Shown in pieces: positions 1-9,386 of a stretch of DNA of 64,000 nt (its first letter is position 1; each line of letters opens with the position of its first letter). Under the pieces are notes generated by a model. The model saw only the letters and a list, made by a program, of their open reading frames with translations, searched no databases and was not told the DNA's origin. The stretch is from Stutzerimonas stutzeri (GTDB lineage: Bacteria; Pseudomonadota; Gammaproteobacteria; Pseudomonadales; Pseudomonadaceae): NCBI GenBank assembly GCA_002345575.1, contig DDVX01000006.1, forward strand, positions 62,001 to 126,000, read 5' to 3'. A program made the position numbers and the translations under genes.

Positions 1-370
1 CGTCGAAATCACCCTGGAAGTGCAGACACCGCTCCCGACCCTGCTCCTCGACCGCCAGCAGATGGAGCGGGTTTTCGACAACCTGCTCAGCAACGCTTTA
101 CGGCACACCCCGGATGGCGGCGAAATACGCCTGCTGGCACGGCACCATGGCGAGCGAGTGATCCTCAGTGTCGAGGATAATGGCGAGGGCATCCCCTACA
201 GTCAGCAGGCCAGAATCTTCGAGCCCTTCGTGCAGATCGGCCGCCGTCGCGGCGGCGCCGGGCTAGGGCTGGCGTTGTGCAAGGAAATCGTCCAGTTGCA
301 TGGAGGCCGCATCGGCGTGCACTCGCGGATCGGTCACGGCACTATCTTCTACATGGCACTGCCGGTCTGA
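1..370 (+). CDS. Sensor histidine kinase, C-terminal ATPase domain (partial, KinB-like)
   Basis: The open frame enters from the left edge, so only about the last 122 codons are present. It is a GHKL ATPase domain: an N box (DNLLSNALRHTP), a G1 box (VEDNGEGIP), an F box (IFEPFVQI) and a G2 box (GGAGLGLALCKEIV), ending in the usual GTIFYMALPV strand. The family transfers phosphate from ATP to its own histidine and then to a response regulator at the inner membrane. The sensor, HAMP and HisKA parts lie outside the window. The neighbouring amidase, GGDEF, EEP, dsbA and cytochrome c4 genes match the order after kinB in P. aeruginosa, which controls alginate with AlgB, so KinB is the likely identity; the fragment alone cannot prove it. 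Confidence 0.85.
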   Translation, partial: VEITLEVQTPLPTLLLDRQQMERVFDNLLSNALRHTPDGGEIRLLARHHGERVILSVEDNGEGIPYSQQARIFEPFVQIGRRRGGAGLGLALCKEIVQLHGGRIGVHSRIGHGTIFYMALPV

Positions 371-458
371 CACATCGCCGGGGCATCCGGCCGTTGTAGG
401 CGCTTGTGTAGAAACGGAACTGTCCGAGAGCTTGTTTACTCTTCTGTTCGGTCGCCTA

Positions 459-1235
459 TCACGGCGCCGGGCTCAGCGCCGCGAGGATCGCTGCCGTTTC
501 GGCATCGGGCTCGCCATCAAAGCGTGTGGGACGGTATTTCATCTGGAACGCCGCGATGACATTGCGTGTTTCCTGGTCCAGCACGCCGTGTTCCGGCACG
601 TTGTAGCCTTGTGCCGCAAGCTGCGTCTGAAACCAGGCTACTTCCGGCAACTGCAATGCATAAAGGCTACGCTGGCGGGCAACCACAGCGGCATCCGGCC
701 AGGACAGCAGCCCCGCGTCGGCCAGACGCTTCCAGGGAAAGGTTGGACCGGGATCGACCTTGCGCTGCGGAGCGATGTCGCTGTGCCCGATGATGGCGCC
801 GGGCTTCAGCCCGTGGCGCTGCATGATGTCTTTGAGCAGCACGATCAGCGCATCGATCTGCTCATCGGAATAGGGGTACCAGAGCCGACCCTGCTCCCCC
901 TCGATATAGCCTCGATTGACCAGTTCGATACCGATGGAGCTGGAATTGAGCCAGGTTCGACCCTTCCACTGGCTGTCACCGGCATGCCAGGCCCGGCGAT
1001 TTTCGTCCACCAGGCGGTAGATGGTCGCTGGCGACTCGTCGATCAGGTAGTGGCTGCTGACGCCATCACCCTTGAGTATTTCCAGCGAGCGCTCCAGGCC
1101 ACTCGAGGTGTAGTGCACCACAATGAACTGCACACGGCTGTCATGGCCCACTGAGGCATGCTGTGTATTAATCCGCGGGCCACTGGCGCAGCCTGCCAGC
1201 AGCATGCAGAGAGTCAGAGAGAAGAACGTTTTCAT
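459..1235 (-). CDS. ampDh2: N-acetylmuramoyl-L-alanine amidase lipoprotein (AmpDh2-like)
   Basis: A 258-residue Amidase_2 (AmpD-type) zinc amidase that cleaves the lactyl-peptide bond of peptidoglycan. The N-terminus is a lipoprotein signal (LLAGC lipobox), so it is probably tethered to the outer membrane. Zinc ligands are visible in FIVVHYTSSG near residue 40 and in IIGHSDIAPQRKVDPG near residue 155. A peptidoglycan-binding helical domain follows (about residues 195-255, with GVLDQETRNVIAAFQ). The ATG at 1235 is chosen over an in-frame TTG one codon upstream. It begins 4 bp after the stop of the GGDEF gene, so the two are likely co-transcribed. AmpDh2 and AmpDh3 of P. aeruginosa are the closest known types; the lipobox and the place next to the KinB-like gene favour AmpDh2. 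Confidence 0.85.
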   Translation of the reverse strand: MKTFFSLTLCMLLAGCASGPRINTQHASVGHDSRVQFIVVHYTSSGLERSLEILKGDGVSSHYLIDESPATIYRLVDENRRAWHAGDSQWKGRTWLNSSSIGIELVNRGYIEGEQGRLWYPYSDEQIDALIVLLKDIMQRHGLKPGAIIGHSDIAPQRKVDPGPTFPWKRLADAGLLSWPDAAVVARQRSLYALQLPEVAWFQTQLAAQGYNVPEHGVLDQETRNVIAAFQMKYRPTRFDGEPDAETAAILAALSPAP

Positions 1236-1238
1236 CAA

Positions 1239-3140
1239 TCAGGCCATCTCGATCCGGTTACGCCCGGCGCCCTTGGCCCGATAGAGCGCGCGGTCGGCAC
1301 GCTCAAACACATGTTCAGCGCGCTCAGCTTCGACAAAGGCGGTAAGACCGCCCGACAGGGTCACGTCAATGCGCTCGCCCTTGAAGTGAAACGGGCAGTT
1401 CTGAATGCCTTCGCGCAGGCCTTCGATCAGTTTCTGACCAGCTTCGAGTGGGGTTTCAGGCAGCAGCAGGGCGAACTCCTCACCGCCGAAACGGGCGATG
1501 AAATCGGTCTTGCGTAAGCGTTTGCGCAGCTCGTTGGCGATGATCTTCAGTACCCGGTCACCGGCCAGATGGCCGAAGCTGTCATTGATGCGTTTGAAAT
1601 GATCGACGTCCAGCACAGCCAACAGCAGCTGCCCACCATAGCGCTGCTGGCGGGCGACTTCCATTTCCAGACGCTCATCCCAGGCCGCACGGTTGGGCAG
1701 GTCGGTGAGCGAATCGTGCAGCGCCTTCTTGCGCTGTTCGGCGAGGTGCAGACGCATGCCAGTAGCAGCCTGTTCAAGGCTGGCGACCCGCTCAACCAGG
1801 GTACTCAGGCGCTCGGTAACCTGCTTTTCATGCTCGCTGCGCTGGTGCTCATAGACATCTACGGTTGCCAGCAGTGCGTCAAGCCGCGTTTGGACGCACA
1901 GTTTAAGGCTGGGCAAGTCATTGGCTTCGAGCATGCTGCTCTGCAGCCCGCCAACCTGCTGGCGCAGCTCTTCGTCCAGCGCCTGTGCGGCCTCCTGGCT
2001 GCGCGCATGACCATCATGGGTCGCGCCAAGACTTTCCTGCATGCTGGCCAGGCGCTCGTTGAGCAGTTGCAGATAGCTTTCGAACTCACGCTGGCCCTGG
2101 TTAGCCACAGCGATCATCAGCTGCGCCAGGTCATCAAGCAATGGGACCAGCTCGTACCAATTCAGTCCTCGCTGGATTCGCTCACGCAAGGCTTGCGCCT
2201 GTTCCCGCTGCGGCTCGCACTGCTGCAGATCGTCGAGCAGGCCGAACAGCATCGCCTCCACCCGCTCGGCAATTGCGCTGTAGGCCTGCTCCGGTGTGGC
2301 GGGCAACACATGCCACTCTGCCTCGCCGGTCTTGGCTAGCAGCCCTTTGGCTTCCAGGCTTTCCTCTTCCACCAGCTCCGGCGGCTCGTCGGGATCCGCG
2401 ACCATCTGCAAGGCAAAGGGCTCGTAGCGATCGAGCGCCTCGGACGATGTTTCAGGGCCGCTCGATCCTTCCTCGCCAGCCCGTTTTGGCATGCGCTGCG
2501 GCGCAACCGCGGCAGCGATTTCGGCTGTTGCTATGGGCTCCGGCTCAAGCTGCGCAGCGGCAGCCAGCAGCTCGGGCACAACGGCGACGTCTTCTGCCGT
2601 GACGGTAGCTGCAGCACTATCACGCTGGCCAAAGAGCCTGCCGAACAGGCTCACACTGCGCGGCTCACCTGCCAGCTGCAGGGTCAGAGCGCGATCCTGC
2701 AGTACGGCCAGCTCGCCCAAAAGGGCCGGTAAATCACCTGATTGCAACGCACGTTTACGTATCTTGCGCGCATAGGCCTTCAAGGGCGTGCGCACTTCGC
2801 TGGGCAGCGGCAACGCCAGCAACTGAGTCGTCAGACGCTGAAAGCCCAGAGCCAAGTGCTCGATGCGCTCCTGCTTGTTGCGTTCGGTATCCAGCACGGC
2901 ACGCTCAAGGCGCGGCACCAGCTCCGCGAGACCATGATCCAGGTCGTCGTCGCGCAGCACATCGCGCAAATCGCGCATGCACTTTTCGACCACAGGGTCC
3001 GTACCTTCGACCGCGAAACTGCTGCGCACCAGGCTCCGGCGCAATAGATCGAGGCGGGTATTCCAAAGGGCTTCCTGTTGCTCCTGCTGTTCCAGCGACT
3101 GCAGGTATTTTTCCTTCCAGCGCGAGGCCTCGTCGTTCAT
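1239..3140 (-). CDS. Diguanylate cyclase, GGDEF domain
   Basis: A 633-residue protein with no predicted membrane segment. The C-terminal third is a full GGDEF domain with the active-site loop GGEEF at residues 552-556 and an inhibitory I-site RKTD at 543-546, exactly five residues upstream. It should therefore make cyclic di-GMP from two GTP and be product-inhibited. The first ~450 residues are helical, rich in Glu, Gln and Leu, with probable coiled coils (for example around 395-460) and an acidic linker; I recognise no sensory domain there. Position and architecture match P. aeruginosa PA5487 (DgcH). Its start overlaps the stop of the upstream EEP gene by 4 bp (ATGA), so the genes are translationally linked. 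Confidence 0.88.
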   Translation of the reverse strand: MNDEASRWKEKYLQSLEQQEQQEALWNTRLDLLRRSLVRSSFAVEGTDPVVEKCMRDLRDVLRDDDLDHGLAELVPRLERAVLDTERNKQERIEHLALGFQRLTTQLLALPLPSEVRTPLKAYARKIRKRALQSGDLPALLGELAVLQDRALTLQLAGEPRSVSLFGRLFGQRDSAAATVTAEDVAVVPELLAAAAQLEPEPIATAEIAAAVAPQRMPKRAGEEGSSGPETSSEALDRYEPFALQMVADPDEPPELVEEESLEAKGLLAKTGEAEWHVLPATPEQAYSAIAERVEAMLFGLLDDLQQCEPQREQAQALRERIQRGLNWYELVPLLDDLAQLMIAVANQGQREFESYLQLLNERLASMQESLGATHDGHARSQEAAQALDEELRQQVGGLQSSMLEANDLPSLKLCVQTRLDALLATVDVYEHQRSEHEKQVTERLSTLVERVASLEQAATGMRLHLAEQRKKALHDSLTDLPNRAAWDERLEMEVARQQRYGGQLLLAVLDVDHFKRINDSFGHLAGDRVLKIIANELRKRLRKTDFIARFGGEEFALLLPETPLEAGQKLIEGLREGIQNCPFHFKGERIDVTLSGGLTAFVEAERAEHVFERADRALYRAKGAGRNRIEMA

Positions 3141-4006
3141 TGCGCCTTGTCCAGGGTGATCGGAAAGGCATCGCCCTGCAGCGAGTCGGGTAGGCGGATT
3201 TCCACCGCCACCGGCAGGTGATCGGAGGTGGCCTGAGACAACACATCGACTCGTTCGAGAGTCAGGCTCGGACTCAACAGAATATGATCCAGGCAGCGCT
3301 GCGGGCGCCAGCTGGGAAAGGTCGCGGCGATTTGCGGCGCCTGTAGACCAAGGTCTCGCAGGGGCGAGTTCTCCAGCAGATCGCTGGCATGGGTATTCAT
3401 GTCGCCCATCAGCACCTGATGGCGATAGCCGCCGATCAACTCGCGGATATAGGCGAGCTGCCGGGTCCGGGTACCGCCGCCTAACGCCAGATGCATGACC
3501 ACCACCACCAGGGCATCTTCGCCCTCACCGAACTTGAGCAGAATCGCGCCACGTCCGGATGGCCCCGGCAAAGGGTGATCCTCAAGCCCTTGCGGCTGCA
3601 GTCGACTGAGAACGCCATTGCTATGCTGAGCGAAGCGGCCGAGGTTGCGATTGAGTTGTTGATACCAGTAGGGGAACGCGCCGAGCTGGGCCAGATGCTC
3701 GACCTGATTGATATAGCCCGAGCGCAGGCTGCCGCCATCAGCTTCCTGCAGGGCCACCAGATCGTAATTGCCCAGCAGCTCACCGATACGCTGCAGATTG
3801 GTGGCACGCCCGGCATGAGGCAAGAGATGCTGCCAGCTGCGGGTCACGTAGTGATGGTAACGCTCAGTACTGATCCCTACCTGGATGTTGAAACTAAGCA
3901 GCCGCAGCCGCCCATCGCAAGGTAGCCCGCTAGCATCCAGACATTGGGAATTGACCCGCGCCTGGCCAGGGCCGGCCAGGCGCGGTGCACTCCAGCGACG
4001 CAACAT
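3137..4006 (-). CDS. Endonuclease/exonuclease/phosphatase (EEP) family protein
   Basis: A 289-residue member of the EEP superfamily, which hydrolyses phosphodiester or phosphomonoester bonds with a divalent metal. Family motifs are in order: SFNIQVG near residue 40, the metal-binding Glu in ALQEADGGS near 90, GDMNTHASD near 200, and the C-terminal catalytic SDHLPV. There is no convincing signal peptide, so the protein is probably cytoplasmic. The substrate cannot be told from sequence. It lies 7 bp after dsbA and overlaps the diguanylate cyclase start, suggesting one transcript from dsbA to the amidase. The orthologue by position in P. aeruginosa is PA5488. Confidence 0.85.
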   Translation of the reverse strand: MLRRWSAPRLAGPGQARVNSQCLDASGLPCDGRLRLLSFNIQVGISTERYHHYVTRSWQHLLPHAGRATNLQRIGELLGNYDLVALQEADGGSLRSGYINQVEHLAQLGAFPYWYQQLNRNLGRFAQHSNGVLSRLQPQGLEDHPLPGPSGRGAILLKFGEGEDALVVVVMHLALGGGTRTRQLAYIRELIGGYRHQVLMGDMNTHASDLLENSPLRDLGLQAPQIAATFPSWRPQRCLDHILLSPSLTLERVDVLSQATSDHLPVAVEIRLPDSLQGDAFPITLDKAQ

Positions 4007-4013
4007 GCTGCGC

Positions 4014-4643
4014 CTACCGTGCTGCGCGTTCTTGTTCGATCAGGAAGTCAGCGACTTCCAGGGTACGCTGCGGGCCGCCTGCCGAGCCGAGGTCGAAGCG
4101 GTATTTGCCATTGACCACCAGCACCGGCACGCCGGTGATCTGATAGGCCATGCCAAGCTTCTTGGCCTGCTCCGCCCGGCCTTTCACGCCGAAGGAATTG
4201 AAAGCTTTGAGGAAGGCTTCGCGGTCAACGCCCTTGTCGGCCAGCAGGTCCGCCATCTTTTCCGGGGTATCCAGCTTGTTGCCTTCATTGTGGTAAGCGC
4301 TGAACACAGCATCATGCACGCTCTGCTCGACATTCATCGATTCCAGAGCGAGAAACAGCTGACCGTGCAGGTTCCAGATACCACCGAACATGGCAGGAAT
4401 TCGCTTGAAATCCACATCCTCCGGCAGCTGCTCTACCCAAGGATTGATGATCGGCTCGAACTGGTAGCAGTGGGGGCAGCCGTACCAGAATAGCTCGACG
4501 ACTTCGATCTTGCCCGGCTCGGACACCGGCACTGGCGCCGACAGTTCGACATACTCCTTGCCGGCACGAAACTCCTGAGCATGGGCAGTTAGGCCGAACA
4601 GACCGGCAGCGACAATGATGGCGCTGAGCATGAATGTGCGCAT
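4014..4643 (-). CDS. dsbA: Thiol:disulfide interchange protein DsbA
   Basis: A 209-residue periplasmic disulfide oxidase with a cleavable signal peptide ending near HAQ. The active site CPHC lies at residues 56-59 and the cis-proline loop is TGVPVLVV near residue 165, both typical of DsbA. It oxidises cysteines of exported proteins and is re-oxidised by DsbB. The ATG at 4643 is preferred to one 13 codons upstream because AAGGAG sits 7 nt in front of it and because it starts the signal peptide. A strong terminator isolates it from cytochrome c4 upstream, so it probably has its own promoter in 4644-4767. Confidence 0.93.
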   Translation of the reverse strand: MRTFMLSAIIVAAGLFGLTAHAQEFRAGKEYVELSAPVPVSEPGKIEVVELFWYGCPHCYQFEPIINPWVEQLPEDVDFKRIPAMFGGIWNLHGQLFLALESMNVEQSVHDAVFSAYHNEGNKLDTPEKMADLLADKGVDREAFLKAFNSFGVKGRAEQAKKLGMAYQITGVPVLVVNGKYRFDLGSAGGPQRTLEVADFLIEQERAAR

Positions 4644-4767
4644 GATGACTCCTTGACTATGAACGACTGTGCGATAGCGCAACAGGCTGCCTCAAAGAAG
4701 CTCTGCTCGCCAGCGGCTTTTGATGTCTTTTCAATCTCTTGACGCTCAAGGTAGACACCAAAAATGC

Positions 4768-4805
4768 AAAAAGGGCGTTCGGCCAAAGCCAGAACGCCCT
4801 TTTTT
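4768..4805 (-). terminator. Rho-independent terminator after cytochrome c4
   Basis: A 13-bp inverted repeat (AAAAAGGGCGTTC and its complement) around an 11-nt loop, with runs of A and T on both sides. It can act in both directions, but its place just after the cytochrome c4 stop makes it that gene's terminator. Confidence 0.88.
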
Positions 4806-4826
4806 AACGACAGGCCACAAGCGCTA

Positions 4827-5459
4827 TCAGTGCAGACCCTGGATGTAGCTGGACAGGGCTTCGATATCCTTGTTGCTGAGCTTGGCAGCGATGCTACGCA
4901 TGATCATGGCGTCGCCATCGTTGGTGCGGTTGCCTTCGCGGAAATCCACCAACTGCTTAGCAGTGTAGGCAGCATGCTGACCACCCAGCTGCGGGAAGGC
5001 TGCCAGGTCGTTACCCGCACCGTTTGGTGCATGGCAACCAGTGCAGGACGGCATGCCCAGATCCAGCTTGCCACCACGGAAGAGCTTTTCACCCAGTTCG
5101 ACCAGCGCCGGATCGGCCATGCCGACGGTGCCTTTCTGGCTGGCGAAGAAGGCTGCGATATCTTCCAGATCCTGGTCACTGTACGGATCGAGCATGGCGG
5201 TCATTTCCAGCACCTTACGACCGACACCTTCAGGAGCACCGGGCGTGCTGCCGGCCTTGATGTCCTTCAACTGCTTGAGCAGGTAAGCCTCGCCCTGACC
5301 AGCGAGTTTCGGGAAGTTTGGCGCCGGGCTATTGCCGTCAGCACCGTGGCAGGCACCGCAAACAGCAACTTTGCTCGAACCGGCTTCAGCGTCTCCAGCC
5401 GCGTGGGCCATACCGGTGATGCCAAGGGTCAACAGCAGACTCACGAGTACTTTGTTCAT
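4827..5459 (-). CDS. cc4: Cytochrome c4, di-haem
   Basis: A 210-residue periplasmic electron carrier. A signal peptide (residues 1-21, ending MAHAA) is followed by two class I cytochrome c domains, each with one CXXCH haem site: CGACH at 34-38 and CTGCH at 139-143. Methionines in MTAML and MIMRS are likely sixth ligands. Cytochrome c4 passes electrons from the bc1 complex to terminal oxidases, notably cbb3 types. An ATG four codons upstream also exists; 5459 is chosen because it starts directly with the signal peptide. In P. aeruginosa a further small cytochrome gene sits between this gene and engB; here that space holds no gene. Confidence 0.93.
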   Translation of the reverse strand: MNKVLVSLLLTLGITGMAHAAGDAEAGSSKVAVCGACHGADGNSPAPNFPKLAGQGEAYLLKQLKDIKAGSTPGAPEGVGRKVLEMTAMLDPYSDQDLEDIAAFFASQKGTVGMADPALVELGEKLFRGGKLDLGMPSCTGCHAPNGAGNDLAAFPQLGGQHAAYTAKQLVDFREGNRTNDGDAMIMRSIAAKLSNKDIEALSSYIQGLH

Positions 5460-5759
5460 CAGCTCATCCAACTACGGCTAAGGGTTTAAAGGAAAACTTG
5501 TCGGCCACCGGCAGCACAGGCTACGGCACGCTCGTTATGTTTGCATGGCGTCTAACCGGATTTGCACCCTGCTACTGCCCCTAAAAGGAGCGAAAATACT
5601 GGAGTCGGGGTGTTCATTTCAGGCCAAAGCGCACACAAAATCTGCGGCATTATATACTGGCGACCGTGAAACGGAAATGAACCATTGCCCCGTCGAGCTC
5701 CGTGTGACGTTTCGTCGCCCTGACAACATGCTGTAGCCCAGCGCCCCACCGGAACCATC
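5460..5759. promoter_or_regulatory. Intergenic region between divergent cc4 and engB
   Basis: Three hundred bases without a convincing gene. Both flanking genes read outward, so both promoters must lie here. The most promoter-like stretch is the AT-rich ATTATATACT near 5649-5659, a possible -10 for engB, but I cannot pair it with a good -35. No structured RNA or known sRNA is recognised. Confidence 0.4.
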
Positions 5760-6401
5760 ATGCTCCCGAAAAACCCGATTCTCGGCCTCTGCCAGCAAGC
5801 CACATTCATGATCAGCGCCGCCAAGGTCGACCAGTGCCCGGCCGACGAGGGACTGGAAGTCGCTTTCGCAGGCCGCTCCAATGCGGGCAAGTCCAGTGCG
5901 CTGAATACCCTGACCCACGCCAGCCTGGCGCGCACCTCGAAAACGCCTGGCCGCACCCAGTTGCTGAACTTCTTCCGCCTGGATGATGAGCGTCGCCTGG
6001 TCGACCTGCCCGGCTACGGCTACGCCAAGGTGCCGATTCCGCTCAAGCAGCACTGGCAGCGCCACCTCGAAGCCTACCTCAGCAGCCGCGAAAGCCTGGC
6101 CGGGGTATTTCTAATGATGGATATTCGCCATCCGTTGACCGAATTCGACCGGATGATGCTCGACTGGTCCGGGGCCAGCGAAATGCCGCTGCATATCTTG
6201 CTGACCAAGTCAGACAAGCTGGCCTTCGGCGCAGCAAAGACTGCTCTGCTGACGATCCAGCGCGACATCCAAAAAGGCTGGGGTAATGGCGTCAGCGTGC
6301 AGCTGTTCTCCGCACCCAAGCGTCTGGGAGTCGAAGAGGCGCAGCTGAAACTTGCCGAACTGCTGGGGATGCTCGAGGAGCCGGCAGAACCGGACGCCTA
6401 A
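5760..6401 (+). CDS. engB: Ribosome biogenesis GTPase EngB (YihA/YsxC)
   Basis: A 213-residue single-domain GTPase of the TrmE-Era-EngA-EngB class. All G motifs are present: G1 GRSNAGKSS at 38-46, G2 threonine in TPGRTQ near 62, G3 DLPGYGYAK near 82, G4 TKSDKL near 147, and G5 as the SA of LFSAPK near 181. The family helps assemble the 50S ribosomal subunit and is usually essential. Length is normal. In many gammaproteobacteria it neighbours polA with a Spot42/ErsA-type sRNA between; here it is followed directly by gcvP on the other strand, so that neighbourhood is broken. Confidence 0.93.
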   Translation: MLPKNPILGLCQQATFMISAAKVDQCPADEGLEVAFAGRSNAGKSSALNTLTHASLARTSKTPGRTQLLNFFRLDDERRLVDLPGYGYAKVPIPLKQHWQRHLEAYLSSRESLAGVFLMMDIRHPLTEFDRMMLDWSGASEMPLHILLTKSDKLAFGAAKTALLTIQRDIQKGWGNGVSVQLFSAPKRLGVEEAQLKLAELLGMLEEPAEPDA

Positions 6402-6451
6402 TCGAGCCACCGTCCGCCGTGAGAGGGTTTGAGCTTTACCGAGTCACCGAG

Positions 6452-6485
6452 CCACGGTGGATGTGAAAAGCGACATCCACCCTAC
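6452..6485. repeat. Intergenic palindromic repeat between engB and gcvP
   Basis: GGTGGATGT (6456-6464) and ACATCCACC (6473-6481) form a 9-bp hairpin between two converging genes and could stop transcription from both sides. A 34-nt stretch here matches 31 of 34 positions of a copy at 53337-53370, so it is a dispersed repeat rather than a unique terminator. Confidence 0.7.
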
Positions 6486-6488
6486 CCG

Positions 6489-9365
6489 TCAGTCGCGATA
6501 GTCATCCGCCGAAACGCAGGCGCAGAACAGGTTGCGGTCGCCGTAGGCGTTATCGACCCGGTTTACAGCCGGCCAGTATTTATGCGCCAAAGCGTGGGCG
6601 CTCGGGGTAATGGCTTCGGCAATGCTGTAGGGGCGATCCCAGGTAGCGATCACATCGGCCAGGGTATGCGGCGCATTCACCAGCGGGTTGTTGTCCGCTG
6701 GCCAGTCAGCGCTTTGCACGCGATCGATTTCGCCGCGGATGCTCAGCATCGCTTCGATGAAACGATCCAGCTCGGCCTTCGACTCGCTCTCCGTGGGCTC
6801 GATCATCAGCGTGCCAGGCACCGGAAAGGACATTGTCGGCGCGTGAAAGCCGTAGTCCATCAGACGCTTGGCCACATCTTCCTCAGTGATCCCGCTCTGT
6901 GCCTTGAGCGGTCGCAGATCGATGATGCACTCATGCGCCACCCGGCCGTTGCGCCCGCTGTAAAGCACCGGGAAGGCGTCACCAAGCCGTTTGGCCAGAT
7001 AGTTGGCGCTGAGGATCGCTACTTCCGTGGCCTCGCGCAGTTGTGGCCCCATCATGGCGATATACATCCAGCTGATCGGCAGAATGCTAGCGCTGCCCCA
7101 GGGCGCGGCGCTGACCGCATCATTGCGGACATCAGGCCCCTCCAGCTCCACTACAGGATGATTGGCGACAAAGGGTGCAAGATGCGCCTTGACGCCAATC
7201 GGCCCCATACCCGGCCCGCCGCCACCGTGGGGAATGCAGAAGGTCTTGTGCAGGTTCATGTGTGAGACATCGGCACCGATATCTGCTGGCTGCGACAAGC
7301 CGACCAGAGCATTGAGGTTGGCGCCGTCCATATAGACCTGCCCGCCCTGAGCGTGGATCGCCGCGCAGATCTGCCGCACGTCCTCCTCATACACGCCATG
7401 GGTCGAGGGATAGGTGATCATCAGGCAGGCAAGCCGCTCGCCCGCTTCGGCAGCCTTGCGTTCGAGGTCCTGCAGATCGACGTTACCGGCCCGGTCGCAT
7501 TCGACGATGACCACCTGCATGCCGACCATCTGTGCCGTAGCCGGATTGGTACCGTGGGCCGAGGACGGAATCAGGCAGATATCGCGCTGCGCCTGCCCCT
7601 GGCTTGCATGGTATTTGCGAATGGCGACCAGGCCGGCGTATTCGCCTTGCGCACCAGAGTTGGGCTGCATCGAAATCGCATCGAACCCGGTAATCACACA
7701 GAGCCATTGCTGCAGCTCCTCGATCATCAGCCGGTACCCTTCGGCCTGCTCACGCGGGGCGAAGGGGTGCAGGTTGGCAAATTCCGGCCAGGTGATGGGA
7801 ATCATCTCGCTGGTGGCATTGAGTTTCATGGTGCAGGAGCCCAGCGGGATCATTGCCTGATCGAGCGCCAGGTCCTTGGTTTCCAGCTGTTTGAGGTAAC
7901 GCAGCATCTCGGTTTCGCTGTGATGCGTGTTGAACACTGGATGAGTCAGATACGGGCTGCGGCGCTGCAGCTGTTGCGGAATGCCGCTGGCGATTTCGCT
8001 GGAATCCAGCGTGGCAACGCTCAGCCCATGATCTGCACCTAGAAAAATGCTCAGCAACTGCTCAACGGTGGACTCACTGCAGGTTTCATCGAGACTGACG
8101 CCCAGCCGACCACGCCCCAAGATACGCAGATTGACCCGCGCCGCTGCGGCGCTTTCGAGGATGGCCGTCTGTGCTCCGCCCACTTCCAGGGTCAGCGTGT
8201 CGAAGAAGTGCTGGTTCAAGCGGACTATGCCCTTGCGCTCCAGGCCAACAGCCAGCAGAGCCGTCAGCCGGTGCACGCGCTGGGCGATACGCTTGAGCCC
8301 TTCGGGGCCGTGGTAGACGGCGTAGCTGCTTGCGATATTGGCCAGCAGTACCTGCGCCGTGCAGATATTGGAGTTGGCCTTTTCACGGCGAATATGCTGC
8401 TCGCGAGTCTGTAGTGCCATGCGCAGTGCAGTGTTGCCACGGCTGTCGCGGGAGACGCCGATCAGCCGCCCTGGTATGCCGCGCTTAAAGGCATCGCGAG
8501 TGGCGAAATAGGCTGCGTGCGGGCCGCCATAGCCCATAGGCACACCGAAACGCTGGGTCGAGCCGAGCACCACATCGGCACCCAGCTCACCGGGTGGCGT
8601 CAGAAGCACCAGACTGAGCAGATCAGCCGCCACGCAGGCCAAGGCCTGGGCAGCATGCAATTGCGCGATAACGGGCTGCAAATCACGTATCTCACCGTGA
8701 GTGTCGGGGTACTGCAGCAGCGCGCCGAACAGCTGCTGACCTGCGATGGCCTCGAGGGGACCTACCATTAGCTCGAAGCCGAAACCCTCGGCGCGGGTAC
8801 GCAGCACCGAAAGCGTCTGCGGATGGCAGTTCTCGTCGACGAAGAAGCGGTTGCTGGTGCTCTTCGCCATACGCCGCGCCAACGCCATGGCTTCGCCGGC
8901 GGCGGTCGCCTCATCCAGCAGCGAGGCGTTGGCCAGATCGAGGCCGGTCAGATCCATGGTCAGTTGCTGGAAATTCAGCAGCGCTTCGAGGCGCCCCTGG
9001 GAAATCTCCGGCTGATAGGGCGTATAGGCGGTGTACCAGCCAGGGTTTTCCAGCAAATTGCGCTGGATTACCGGCGGAGTGATGGTGCCGTGGTAACCCA
9101 TGCCAATCAGGCTGGTCCACAGCTGGTTGCGCTCGGCATAGCCACGCAGTCGCGCCAGAGCGCCCTGCTCATCCAGTGCCGCCGGCAACGCCAGCTCGCC
9201 CTGCATACGGATCGTCGGCGGTACGCTTTCATCGATCAGCTGCTCGCGGCTGCTCAGCCCGAGCGCTTCGAGCATGGCCTGCTGTTCGGATGCATCTGGG
9301 CCGATATGGCGCTGTAGAAAGGTATCAGGCTGCTGGAGCTGGGAACTGGATGGCATGGACGACAT
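6489..9365 (-). CDS. gcvP: Glycine dehydrogenase (decarboxylating), P-protein
   Basis: A 958-residue pyridoxal-phosphate enzyme that decarboxylates glycine and passes the aminomethyl group to lipoyl-GcvH. The fused homodimer-like form (about 950 residues in one chain) is complete, opening with DTFLQRHIGPD. The cofactor lysine is in NLHKTFCIPHGGGGPG near residue 700. The ATG at 9365 has GGGAG eight nucleotides upstream, whereas the ATG at 9356 lacks a suitable site. It is the last gene of the gcvT-gcvH-gcvP cluster; a terminator separates it from gcvH, so partial read-through or its own promoter is needed. Confidence 0.96.
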   Translation of the reverse strand: MSSMPSSSQLQQPDTFLQRHIGPDASEQQAMLEALGLSSREQLIDESVPPTIRMQGELALPAALDEQGALARLRGYAERNQLWTSLIGMGYHGTITPPVIQRNLLENPGWYTAYTPYQPEISQGRLEALLNFQQLTMDLTGLDLANASLLDEATAAGEAMALARRMAKSTSNRFFVDENCHPQTLSVLRTRAEGFGFELMVGPLEAIAGQQLFGALLQYPDTHGEIRDLQPVIAQLHAAQALACVAADLLSLVLLTPPGELGADVVLGSTQRFGVPMGYGGPHAAYFATRDAFKRGIPGRLIGVSRDSRGNTALRMALQTREQHIRREKANSNICTAQVLLANIASSYAVYHGPEGLKRIAQRVHRLTALLAVGLERKGIVRLNQHFFDTLTLEVGGAQTAILESAAAARVNLRILGRGRLGVSLDETCSESTVEQLLSIFLGADHGLSVATLDSSEIASGIPQQLQRRSPYLTHPVFNTHHSETEMLRYLKQLETKDLALDQAMIPLGSCTMKLNATSEMIPITWPEFANLHPFAPREQAEGYRLMIEELQQWLCVITGFDAISMQPNSGAQGEYAGLVAIRKYHASQGQAQRDICLIPSSAHGTNPATAQMVGMQVVIVECDRAGNVDLQDLERKAAEAGERLACLMITYPSTHGVYEEDVRQICAAIHAQGGQVYMDGANLNALVGLSQPADIGADVSHMNLHKTFCIPHGGGGPGMGPIGVKAHLAPFVANHPVVELEGPDVRNDAVSAAPWGSASILPISWMYIAMMGPQLREATEVAILSANYLAKRLGDAFPVLYSGRNGRVAHECIIDLRPLKAQSGITEEDVAKRLMDYGFHAPTMSFPVPGTLMIEPTESESKAELDRFIEAMLSIRGEIDRVQSADWPADNNPLVNAPHTLADVIATWDRPYSIAEAITPSAHALAHKYWPAVNRVDNAYGDRNLFCACVSADDYRD

Positions 9366-9386
9366 TGCAGCTACTCCCAAACAAAG

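Noticed and set aside
300..1154. Long plus-strand frame over the amidase gene
   Set aside because: Shadow of the minus-strand amidase, whose signal peptide and zinc motifs are clear. The same holds for long antisense frames over the GGDEF, gcvP, ubiH/pepP, gpmI and hisA genes.
6402..6488. ErsA/Spot42-type sRNA after engB
   Set aside because: Only 87 bp before gcvP, occupied by a dispersed palindrome; polA is not adjacent.
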